From: Amaurobius ferox
Lineage: Eukaryota; Arthropoda; Arachnida; Araneae; Amaurobiidae
Length of the DNA stretch: 64,000 nt
Direction: 5' to 3'
Assembly (NCBI GenBank): GCA_951213105.1
Contig: OX578140.1
Location: 117,659,653 to 117,723,652 of the forward strand
The position numbers were made by a program, and so were the translations under genes. This document shows positions 35,102 through 44,793 of this stretch, one piece after another (position 1 is the stretch's first letter; the number at the start of each line of letters is the position of its first letter). The notes beneath the pieces were generated by a model. It had not been told where the DNA came from. It saw only the letters and a program-made list of their open reading frames with translations, and searched no databases.

Positions 35102-36217
35102 TTTTTAACACTTTACAATATAGTTTAAAAAATGTTTATGACTTTTTTCATTCTGTCTGTCTGTCCGTTAGCACGATGACTGCCGTTAAAATGACTTTAA
35201 CAAAATGAAAATTTAGTATGTTGTTGAGACGGCCTATGGGACATATGGAAATGCAAATGAATAATATCACCCATTCAGTTTTGGATCGAACTCGGGTTGC
35301 AAAAACGAAATACATTGAACCCTATGAGACCTAATTTTTCAAACAATTTTTAAGCGAATTTAAAATTCACAAATTGCTTCAAAAATTTTAGGAAATATTT
35401 AAATTATCCCATAAAATATACAAAAAAAAAAAAAATTCAGAAAAATATGTTCGGTAGTTTTTTAAATAAAAATTAAAATAATAATTCCACCCATATTATA
35501 TGAAGAGATCACGTGACCCACTTCAAAATAAAAATATGGCATCCATCTTGTGTCAAAATCGGGATTTTTAAAGTTTCTTTTTAATTTACATTTAGTGTTG
35601 CATCCGTCCTAAAACCGCTTTATTTATTTTTATTTTTTTCTGTGCAACTATATACTGCGCCAATGCAATTACAATATTTTTGTGTTTAAATGATCATCAA
35701 GCTTTGATTATTTCTACAACAAAGTCTAATTTTCACATATGGAGAATGTAAACACATCAAGCTGTAAGATGAGTTGTATAAGAATTGCTGAATTTCTTTA
35801 ACGCAAAATGATTTAGCTCTGGAGTCTGCAATATAGCTGATACGAATGAAACATTCATTGATTTTACATAGAGAAGCATACATACGATTCTATAGTATTG
35901 CGTTTTTCGGTGAAGTTTTAAGCATGGAGTTAGAAAGTACTTTTACCGCCATGAAAAGAATGGAAAAAAGTTATGAATGAAATATTCACTGCTTTTATAT
36001 AGAGAGCCAGGCGATTTGTATTTCGATGACGTTATTTGAATAAAGTTACTTTGTTTGCGATAAAGTTTTCAAATATAATAAATTATTGCAGTATTGTGAT
36101 AATTTTTAAAATATCACCTCTAAATGTATCGCATTATAGAGATGTTTCAATAAAATTGCATTACTGTTGAACAGCGTTTCATAATCAATGCTTTGTGCAT
36201 GATAGATCTTTCTTGTT
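35102..36217 (-). mobile_element. Family A element, copy A4 (internal deletions)
   Basis: Reverse-oriented copy with terminal palindrome at 35102-35135, (GTCT)n at 35153-35166, and GATCTTTCTTG end at 36217. It is shorter than A1-A3 and abuts A5 directly. Confidence 0.8.
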
Positions 36218-37140
36218 AACAATTTACAACATAGTTAAAAAGTGTTTATTACTTTGTTCATTCTGTCTGTCTGTCTGTCCGTTAGCACGATAACTGACAT
36301 AAAAATGACTTTATCAAAATGAAATTTTAGTATGTTTTTGAGACAGTCTGTCGGACATATGGGAATGTAAATGAATAATATCACCCAATTAGTTTTGGAT
36401 TAAAACCCGGGATGAAAAAATGAAATACATTTAACCCCATAGAGCCTAATTTTTCAAATATATTTTAAGTGAAGTTAAAATTCATAAATTGCTTCGAAAA
36501 TTTTAGGAAATATTCAAATTATCCCATAAAATATATGAAAAAAATTGCAGCAAAATATGTTCATTAGTTTTTTAAATAAAAATTGAAATAATAGTGACAA
36601 TATAATATGAAGAGGTCACGTGACCCACTTCAAAATTAAATATGGCATCCATCTTGTGTCAAAATCATTATTTTTATTCTTTTTCATTTACATTTAGTGT
36701 TGCATCCGTCCTAAAACCGTTTTATTTTTGCATATTATCTGTGTCTCTAAATTCTGTGCTTACGCAATTACAGTATTTTTTATTTTAAATAATCACTAAA
36801 CTTTGATTATTTCTACAACGAAACCTAATTTTAACGTATGCAAAATGTAAACGAAACAAGCAATTGTAAGATGAGTTGTATAAGAATTGCTGAATTTTTT
36901 AACGCTAAATTCTTTAGCGCTAGAGTCTAGAATATTAATTGATTTTACTTCGATAGAGAAGCAAGCGATTTTACAGCATTGCCTTTTTTGATGAAGTTTC
37001 AAGTTTCCAATTATTGTACTATGATAGTTTTAAAAATATCCCCACTGAATGCATCGCATTTTAGAGATGTTTAAATAAAATTGCGTTTCAGTTGGAAAGT
37101 GTTTCAATCAGTGCTTTATGCATGATTAACCTTTCTTGTT
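36217..37140 (-). mobile_element. Family A element, copy A5, tandem with A4
   Basis: It begins at the last base of A4 with AACAATTTACAACATAG and has (GTCT)n at 36263-36280. It shares A4's order and ends CTTTCTTGTT at 37140. The two copies are head to tail with no spacer. Confidence 0.8.
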
Positions 37141-37727
37141 CACTATTTTCATTTAGGTCATAAAATATAATTAAATACCAATAATTGTGAGAAAAACGAG
37201 CTATACTTAAGTTTACATCTGAAATCACGGGCGTAGCCTGGATCTCGGAAAAATTGTAAAGGTCACGGAACGAATGAAGGGCTAAAATCTGACTTCCCTA
37301 TGCTTCTATGAAAAACTACTGAATTATTCAGCCAATGTCGGAGTAATTATGAACCTCTTGCCCTATTGGCATTGTTTGAAGGAAAGTTGGGAAAAAAGCC
37401 ATTATGTTTCAGAACATTTTTGTAAAACATAGGTCGTTTTATGCCTCTTTCATAGTTTTTCTTCTTCTGGGTATTTATATTTTATTTATAATTTTTCGTT
37501 ATTTTTAACAGTATTTATAATGTTTATTTATATATCTTCGAATTTTTAGCTCTGTGCGATTTTTGTCCAGTCGGGATCATTGTGCACTGGCGATATTCTT
37601 TGTGGCAACTCCCGATGAAAGCTTTAATAAATTAGGCTGGTTGAACACGAACGATCCCACTGACGCTAATGTTGATATACAAGATTTTAATAAAGTGGAA
37701 ATTGAACCAAGGCTCTATATCTTATAG

Positions 37728-37945
37728 GTACTTGAAAGAGTATGCACGCTTATGGAACATGGATGTGGAATTTCAAAACCTCACGGACGAAATGGCCTGT
37801 TTAAGTGTAGCTGGTCCCTATGCCAGACATCTGTTGTCGATTCTGACTGTAGAAGATATGGGGAACAAAGCTTTCCCATTTCTCAGTGCAAAATCCATGA
37901 AAATTGCTAATATTCCTGTCAGAGCGTTAAGGATCAGCTATACAG
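37728..37945 (+). CDS. DMGDH: DMGDH exon h
   Basis: G completes arginine, then YLKEYARLWNMDVEFQNLTD, EMACLSVAGPYARHLLSILT, VEDMGNKAFPFLSAKSMKI, ANIPVRALRISYT and the first G of glycine. Acceptor CTTATAG, donor GTAGGT. It matches the N-I-TDE---L-VAGP-AR--L-K-L pattern of DMGDH. A 5.6-kb intron holding the long inverted repeat and two family A copies precedes it. Confidence 0.95.
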
Positions 37946-38298
37946 GTAGGTTAAATAGCATTTCATGTTGTAATGAAGCTTAAGAATATTATATGTTACT
38001 CTCACGTATATTGTGTGTTAGAATTTTTGCAGCAGTGCGAAAGGATTGTCATTGGCAGCATATGGAAGTTCGAAAAATCTATCCGTTGGAATCCGATCTA
38101 TACAGGGTCTGAACCAGTGGTCGGAAGTAGCACGCCACAAGTAACGAAACCGCAGTAGTCACTACTTTTTCTCGTAGTTTGTAGTGTAACGCGCTACTTT
38201 TAAAAATAAGTAGTGTAGCGAGTAGCCCGATACAATAAATCGCTAGTTTGTATCGAGTTTTGACGCTACTTGTAAAGTTACTTCCGTAAGCAAACAAG

Positions 38299-38676
38299 GT
38301 GTCATTCTACATATTACGTGATCACCATTTCTTCCTTTGTACAAATTTAGTACTCTGCGCAACGATGTACGATTTACAAAGTGTCAAGCGCTTTGGAACA
38401 AATAAAAAATGTCGGGTTGTTTTAGATGACGAGACATCTTCAGAGCTAAATGCCTGTCTCATAATACCAAATAAGACGAGATGGAACTCAATGCATTCTG
38501 CCGTCGAACGCATATGCTGGTTCCTGACGGAGAACAAAGAGGAACTACATAAGATAAATGGCTGCATGGATGCTGCAGGGTTAGGAAGGCCATTGCCTCA
38601 TGAAATTGATTTTTTATATGGATATATTCAGATGTGTTATTTCCCAAAAGATCATGCTTATCTGATTGCAGTTTGA
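38299..38676 (+). pseudogene. hAT (ZBED-like) transposase fragment
   Basis: A 125-codon open frame contains LIIPNKTRWNSMHSAVERI, matching the PNKTRWNS segment of hAT transposases that precedes the dimerisation region. The zinc finger, most of the RNase H-like catalytic core and the C-terminal dimerisation motif are absent. It is a relic within the 1.15-kb hAT element and not a host gene. Confidence 0.75.
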
Positions 38677-38784
38677 GATGCAAATTCTACTAGAAATAAA
38701 CAAACATGTTTTTAAATAAATAGCTTTTGCTTTTACCTTATTTTATACTTTCAATAATAAAATGGATACACGTCAACTTTAATT

Positions 38785-38941
38785 AAACTTTAAAATCAAA
38801 GACAATCAAAAATAGGTTTAAAAGTCTATTAATAAAATTTCCTTTCCTCGACGTACAATAATTACACGGCCAAAGCGCTTTCGGGCATCACGAAGCCCTT
38901 CATCAGTGGCGTATTTTTGGTTGGCTTTGATTTTAAAGTTT
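38785..38941. repeat. Foldback with hammerhead-like core on the minus strand
   Basis: Arms 38785-38814 and 38912-38941 are inverse copies (AAACTTTAAAATCAAAG...). The ~97-bp interior includes, on the minus strand at 38868-38910, GCCA, CTGATGA, one extra A, GGGC-loop-GCCC, GAA, AGCGCT, T and TGGC. This order fits hammerhead helix I, core, helix II, GAA and a palindromic helix III, except for the bulged A before helix II. Confidence 0.45.
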
Positions 38942-39566
38942 ATACTTTTATTTTATTATACTGTTTTCAGAAGAGGGTAAAAGCGTACAGATTTGTAAGT
39001 TGATAAGTAAATTTGGGAATCGGTAATTTTTAATTATTCTGATTATGTTAAATTACTGCAGTATACACATATCTTCAACTTTTTGTGAAAATTGAAGCTG
39101 TGGCAAAATTAGTCTCATAAAAATAGTTATGTAGTGACTACATTTTAAAAGTAGTTTGTAGTCACTACTTTTTAAATAAAGTAGCTGTAGTTGTAGTTAA
39201 CCACATTTGTCATAATGTATAGTTGTAGATCACTACAATAATAAAGTAGTTTTTCCAACCACTGGTCTGAACCCTAGTCGGTTGAGCCTAAAATTGCCCC
39301 AGATTATAAATAAAGTTGATTAAAAGAATTGACATTCATCTAAATCATCTTTAAAATATTGTAATGCCAAAATTTTGAGAATAAACTCAAAATCGCTTGA
39401 GATATCCTTAATATCCTTCAGTTTGCCAATTTGCTCTTTTCTTATTTAAATTAGGCCATTCACTATACGCGACAGGTTAACGCGGACTTAAAAGAGACCA
39501 ACCAGATAAGAGAGTTTGCTATAATAATAGACACGACGGAAATATATAATCAAGGTACAACACATA

Positions 39567-40060
39567 TCTTACATAATAATAGAACACTCCCTCTCTCTGT
39601 GAGTGTGTTCATGTGCGTGTGTCGTCTGTAGCCGAAAATCAAGTCTTCAGACAGCCGCGAAATTCGGAACAGTGTTTTCGAAATTCGGTAAACTCTCTGA
39701 ACAATACGACTCTGCGTTATTTTTTTTAATTTAAATTAGTTTTTTAGCTATTTTATGTTGAAGCACAAAAGAGGAGGGACAATTGTCCATAAGGCAATTC
39801 TTCATATTTATTTATTTATTTTTAAATACATCTAAATATGCATGTTTTATTTTTTTATTTCGCCATATTCGAAAAGGAAAATTAGCACAATTCTGCAGTT
39901 TGGCAAAAGTATCGGTGCATATCGCCGCATTTTAACAAAAATAATTGTTTGAATTAGTCTATTTCTGATTATCTGATCATTCTCAACCAAAACCTTACAA
40001 ATGCAGATTTTTGATTTCGTAGACAAAGATTTTTTTCCCCACCGTTTCACTTGTTGCTAT
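39567..40060 (+). mobile_element. Helitron-like 5' end, relative of 28369
   Basis: Starts TCTTACATAATAATAG after an A, then CTCTCTGTGAGTGTG and GTGTCGTCTGTAGC, paralleling the copy at 28369. Its 3' limit is not determined. Confidence 0.45.
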
Positions 40061-40241
40061 GCAGTGGGCGTTGTATCCTACACATCACAACCTGTCCATT
40101 GCTATATGGGAAGCATGAATGTATTTATCGTATTGGTATTGTTGGATTTTCAGGTATTCCGAAACAAAAAATGAAATGACAGATATCTTTATAGCGAAGT
40201 GGATTTTATTTATCGGTTTCCTCACTTTGTGCGATTATATA

Positions 40242-40931
40242 CACTCATTTCCCAAAATTAGGCAACAAAGTGAAAAAGCGGATAAAAAGAAAAATATTTA
40301 TTCGAATTCATTGAAACTTTCACAGATCATGGGGTGTAACAAAAGACACTAGCGTGGGGAAATGCAAAGAAAATTATTTATAAATAATTAAATAATAGAG
40401 ATAAACAAAAACATAGTATTTTGGGCAGCAAAAACAGTTCATTGGCTGAGGTCTGTCAAAACGGAATGTGATTACCTCTGCTAGAAAGACATGCCTGACA
40501 TCGTCGATTCATGCCAAGAATAAGATTATCTATGGCAGTTTGGGGCATCTGTGCCCATTCAAAAAGCGGTGCCCATTCACGGAAAGATTGCCATTTAGGG
40601 CACGGGCTATTACCGACTGTCGCTGTGACCTCTGAAACGTCCTATTACTTCCCCTCGCCTGGAGTCATTCAGATGATGTCTACTCATTTTCCAAAATTTG
40701 GCTATTTCGGTTTTCCTTTTAGAATCCGTAACGCAGAGATACAGGCTCTGCACAAAACAGGCCGTTTCTATACGTAATACGTTTGCTTGTTAAAAATGTT
40801 TGTATGCAAAAGTTTTCTGTGAGCTAGTTCCGCGTTCGTGCGCCTGTCATGTATGCAAATTTTGTGGATGTTGTTTCTTTCGCCGAATATGGTAATTTCT
40901 CCGTTTGTTGCGTAACTTTTAGACATGAGTG
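40242..40931 (-). mobile_element. Tc1/mariner-type element, internally deleted, TA target
   Basis: Inverted ends CACTCATTTCCCAAAATTAG and (inverse) CACTCATGTCTAAAAGTTAC are flanked by TA dinucleotides (40240-40241 and 40932-40933). The minus strand at about 40460-40560 still encodes EWAQMPQTAIDNLILGMNRR followed by CQACL, the C-terminal end typical of Tc1-like transposases. Catalytic region lost. Confidence 0.75.
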
Positions 40932-41089
40932 TATCATTCTAATTTTTTTTTAATATGGCATTATTTTATCCGAAAAATTGAATGAATGAATTCGACTAAT
41001 CCCTGCTTTACATCCCGGTAAACGCCGGGTATATTTACTAGTTGACGTTGAGTTTCTTTCGCTGTGTTAAAAGTTGTGTATCTTTCTAG

Positions 41090-41247
41090 GTGAGTTAGGC
41101 TGGGAGCTGTACCATTCTGCTGAACATACCCTGTCCCTCTATAGATCCCTTCTGGTAACTGGTGCAGAGTTTGATATTGGAGATGTCGGAACATACGCTT
41201 TAAATTCCCTCAGGATTGAAAAGGGATTCCGAATGTGGGGAGCTGAG
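41090..41247 (+). CDS. DMGDH: DMGDH exon i
   Basis: It starts in the split glycine after TTTCTAG: GELGWELYHSAEHTLSLYRS, LLVTGAEFDIGDVGTYALNS, LRIEKGFRMWGAE, ending in phase 0 at GTAAGT. The YTGELG(W/Y)E-Y and NSLR-EKGFR-WG(A)E motifs are hallmarks of the GcvT/DMGDH folate fold; the glutamate of GELGWE is conserved across the superfamily. Confidence 0.95.
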
Positions 41248-41544
41248 GTAAGTGTTCCACTCTACCTTGTGTTCCACTAAGGTCTAATATGCACTGCCAA
41301 GTGTCAGTACCATTCAAAGTTACAGATATCAATGGCATTGATAAATATTATATATGAGATATGACATTTTATGCTCCCTAGATACATTCAAATCATCCAC
41401 GAAAATTAAATCGTCCATTTATTTTTCTTGTCCTAAACTTTCAATTTACATCACTTTCTAGGTAAACTGAATTTTTGTTGTTGTTGTTCTTGACAGCTGT
41501 CTATTTAATTTTTGCTCTAGTTTCCGTAAATCTATTATTTTCAG

Positions 41545-41739
41545 ATGAATATGGATTCAAATCCTTTCGAAGCTGGACTCGATTACTTTATTCACATGGA
41601 GAAACCAGTCGATTTTATTGGAAAATCCTCGTTGGCGAAAATTCTCAGAAACGGCTTGGATCGCAAGTTGGTGTTTCTGAAAGTGGACACCGCTGACGTG
41701 GATCCTGAAGGAAACGAATCTGTGTGGTGTTCAAACAAG
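41545..41739 (+). CDS. DMGDH: DMGDH exon j (last exon found)
   Basis: It is separated from exon i by the shortest intron (297 bp). Phase 0 at both ends: MNMDSNPFEAGLDYFIHMEK, PVDFIGKSSLAKILRNGLDR, KLVFLKVDTADVDPEGNESV, WCSNK, then GTAAGC. It covers the start of the GcvT C-terminal barrel (NP-EAGL-YF(V/I), DFIGK-AL). The family continues for about 80 residues beginning VVGNTTSG-like; I did not find that exon before 64000. Confidence 0.95.
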
Positions 41740-42553
41740 GTAAGCAAATGCTAAGTAGACACAAGGCCGCCCATGCAAATTGTGGACTCCCTACAAATAT
41801 TTATCACAGGACTATTTTATATTTGATTTTCCATCTATTTGCACATTTTTTACGTCTTCATCCTCAAAAAAGAAATATTGCGAGTTCATCCTACACACAC
41901 ACACACACTCGAGTGATGTCCTCCTAGTGTTTATTTCAGGCATACTTCCGGGGGGTGAAGCCCCCCCCCCCGGAAACCAGTATTCGCCCCTCCGTAGATA
42001 TGTAAACCTAGTTTCTATTTATGTGACACAACATTTAGATATATATATAGAGAGAGCAAATAGAAACCCCCCTCCCCCCCGGCTAAAAAGTCCTGAAAAA
42101 AACTCTGTGTCCTTCCCCTATGGGCAACCCCGAAAAGCAGACTTTGCCGTCTTACGTAGTCCTAAGAGTGACTTTTATTCGGCCTAAGAATGAGTTTTAT
42201 GTAGCCCATGTATAAATTCTATATGGCCTTCGACTCCTCACTTGCTTTTGCATTTCAAGCAGTCCATCGCTGCTAATTAAAGACCTGGTTTAAAATCTCT
42301 CATTTTCATACTTCAAAGGTTTTTTATTTCTACAAACAATGAAACAAGATTCACACAAAAATGTGGCCTTTATAATTTTATTCCTTACCCATATTCCATA
42401 AAAATTGCTTCTGGATTTAATTGGTGAGCTATCGGTTAGAGGTTGGAAAGGCGCCTTCCTCACTCCTAAAGAGATCACCAACAAACCCAAAGACAAAACG
42501 ATGAAATTGACATAATTGCAAGAACCACTGATTTCTTAAAGGACAAATTTATA
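41740..42553. other. Intron after exon j, nothing recognised
   Basis: Contains C-rich runs near 41966-41980 and 42067-42079, and (CA)n near 41895. I looked here for the next DMGDH exon (VVGNTTSG-like) and did not find it. Confidence 0.5.
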
Positions 42554-43112
42554 TCTATATATATAAAGAAGAAAAGTATGTATGTATGTATGTATGATCC
42601 ACCATAACGGGAGAACGGCTGAACTGAATTTGATGAAATTTGGTAGGTAGTCTTGAAATCGTCCCATTTAAAACACAAGCCATGTTTTGAGTTTCTACGA
42701 CCAGTAGTTCTCGAGATATTAATGAAAAATGACACCTTTTCGTTTGTCTCATCATCACGGGAGAACGGCTGAATCGAATTTAATGAAATTTGGTGGGTAG
42801 CTTTAAAATAGCCCTCCATAAATTTAGTCCAAGTTTCGAGTTTCTAAGACCAGGGGTTGTCGAGATATTGATGGAAAACGAAACTTTTTCCTAGGAGTTC
42901 TACTCTCTAACTCCATGATTCCCAACAAAAAAGATTGGAAATAGTTGATTTAAAATGTGAAAATCAATTAAATCTCTTGAGTTTCGTGGGAGTTTATTGA
43001 ACGTATTAGTCACTTTCGAAAATCACAGGTTTGAGATATGAATTTAAATGGAAACTGTCACCATGGTTTATTTCTCACGGGCTTACTCAAAAATGAAAAG
43101 TATCAAGAAATC

Positions 43113-44503
43113 ACAAGAAAGATCAATCATGCATAAAGCATTGATTATGAATCACTTTCCAACTTTAATTTTATTTAAACATCTCTAAAATGCGATACAT
43201 TCAGCGGTAATATATCACAATACTGTAATAATTAATTATATTTGAAAATTTAAAAACTTCATCGAAAGAAACGAACTTGATTCAAATGACGTCATCGAAA
43301 TATAAATCACCTGGCTCTCTGTGTAAAAGCAGTAAATATTTCATTCATACATTTTTATTTCATTCATCACAGTACTACAATAGTTTATTCTACTTAAAAC
43401 CTTAAAACCATGGAGACCAAAGTAATTTAATTCTACGCATAAAACTTCATCGAAGGTGTCTGCCATTAAATCGTCTGCTTCTCTATGTAAAATCAATGAA
43501 TGTTTCATTCATATCATCTATATTGCAGGCTCCTGAGCAAAATAATTTTGCGTTAAAGAAATTCTGCAATTTTTATACAACACATCTTACAGCCTAATCA
43601 GTTTAGATACTCCATAAGTAAAACTTAGGTTTCGTTGTAGAAATAATCAAAGTTTGATGATTATTTAAACTCAAATATGTTGCAATTGTGTTGTTTCAGA
43701 ATACAGATGCACAGAAATTAAGCAAAAATAAAGCGGTTTTAGTACGGATACGACACTAAATATAAATTAAAAAGAACTTTAAAAATCACAATTTTGACAC
43801 AATATGAATGGTCCCGGCCGTCCAAATAGTTACCTTACACCTTTCTGGTAGGTCGGACGGTCTGGGTCTCAACAATAACAATATGAATGGTATTGATCAT
43901 TTAAACTCAAATATATTGTAACTGTACTGTTTCAGAATACAGAAGTACAGAAATTAAGCAAAAATATAGCGGTTTTAGGACGGATACGACACTAAATATG
44001 AATTAAAAATAATTTTAAAAATCACGATGTCGACACAAGATGGATGTTATATTTTTTATTTGAAGTGGGTCACGTGATCTATCCATATAATGGTCACGTG
44101 ATCTCATCAAATAAAGCGTTTAATTATTATTTTAATTGTTATGTAAAAAAAACTACTGAATATATTTTGCTGAACATATTTTTATATATTTTATGGGATA
44201 ATTTGAATATTTCCTAAAACTTTCGAAGCAATTTGTGAATTTTAAATTCGCTTAAAAATGTTTAAAAAATTAGATCTCATGGGGTTCAATGTATTTCGTT
44301 TTTTCAACCCGGGTTCAATCCAAAACTAATTGGGTGATATTATTCATTTATATTCTCATAGGGCCTTCATGCTGTCTGAACAACATACTAAAATTTCATT
44401 TTGATAAAGTCATTTTTACGGCAGTTATCGTGCTAACGGACAGATAGACAGAATAAACAAAGTCATAAAAACTTTTCAACTATGCTGTAAAATGTTAAAA
44501 ATG
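43113..44503 (+). mobile_element. Family A element, copy A6, nested in the Helitron-like element
   Basis: From ACAAGAAAGATCAATCATGC to ACTTTTCAACTATGCTGT and TTAAAAA; only a short GACAGA tract remains (about 44439-44453). It contains a duplicated region around the SINE insertion at 43799-43891, with a second start of the ATTTAAACTCAAATAT segment after it. Confidence 0.75.
43799..43891 (+). mobile_element. 65-bp SINE 3' fragment with 14-bp target duplication
   Basis: The insert 43813-43877 (CCCGGCCGTCCAAATAG to CTCAACAATA) is flanked by ACAATATGAATGGT at 43799-43812 and 43878-43891, a perfect 14-bp duplication. Only the last 65 bp of the SINE were inserted. Confidence 0.92.
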
Positions 44504-44793
44504 GTTATTTAATTATCAGCATTTTATGAGAAAGATTCTTTCTTATGCAGCTATGACTTATATAATGCAATGATTTTTTTTCTTACATAATGCAATGAAT
44601 TTACATCTTTTCAAAGTGAAAAACAATGTATAAGATTCACGGCCCTATATGTTCCGGTGTAATTTATATCATAGTTTTGCATGGTAAATCTCGAGCAACG
44701 CCGGGTAATCGCTGCTAGTATACGATAAATTAAGATCCCACCAATCGAAAACAGCGAACCAGGAAAAACAGATTACAAAAACGATTGAATTTA

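Larger units (their letters stand above)
38107..39272. mobile_element. hAT transposon remnant with 8-bp target duplication
   Basis: The element 38115-39264 has ends CAGTGGTCGGAAGTAG and, inverted, CAGTGGTTGGAAAAAC, and is flanked by GTCTGAAC at 38107-38114 and 39265-39272, which fits the hAT nTnnnnAn target pattern. It sits in the DMGDH intron between exons h and i. Inside is a decayed transposase piece (38299-38676) and, at 38785-38941, a foldback. Confidence 0.9.
3818..41739 (+). other. DMGDH: Dimethylglycine dehydrogenase gene, ten internal exons (partial at both ends)
   Basis: Ten exons encode a continuous protein segment of about 548 residues that I recognise as dimethylglycine dehydrogenase, the mitochondrial-matrix flavoenzyme that demethylates N,N-dimethylglycine to sarcosine and passes the one-carbon unit to tetrahydrofolate (choline/betaine catabolism). 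Family landmarks in order: [15 protein letters not shown], the VVNGP and LPM-GP segments near the end of the FAD domain, [58 protein letters not shown], then the GcvT-like folate half with [38 protein letters not shown] and DPEGNES. These fit DMGDH better than sarcosine dehydrogenase, especially GEPPFDLIE and PKEER-AGRPT. Every intron has GT/AG ends and the phases join in frame. Introns run from 297 bp to 13.9 kb and hold almost all the repeats described here. The start codon, FAD-binding N terminus and final ~80 codons lie outside what I can see. No internal break suggests a pseudogene. Confidence 0.95.
42554..44718 (+). mobile_element. Helitron-like element, both ends present, with nested insertions
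   Basis: The 5' end TCTATATATATAAAGAAG lies after an A, and the 3' end GGGTAATCGCTGCTAG is followed by T, matching Helitron insertion between A and T. The first 350 bp hold two ~150-bp subrepeats (GGGAGAACGGCTGAA, GATGAAATTTGGTAGGTAG, TCGAGATATT). No Rep/helicase coding sequence. A family A copy (43113-44503) occupies most of the interior and itself contains a SINE fragment. Confidence 0.65.

Noticed and set aside
3818..41739. Sarcosine dehydrogenase instead of DMGDH
   Set aside because: The [16 protein letters not shown] and PKEER-AGRPT segments match DMGDH; the corresponding sarcosine dehydrogenase regions, as I know them, read differently.
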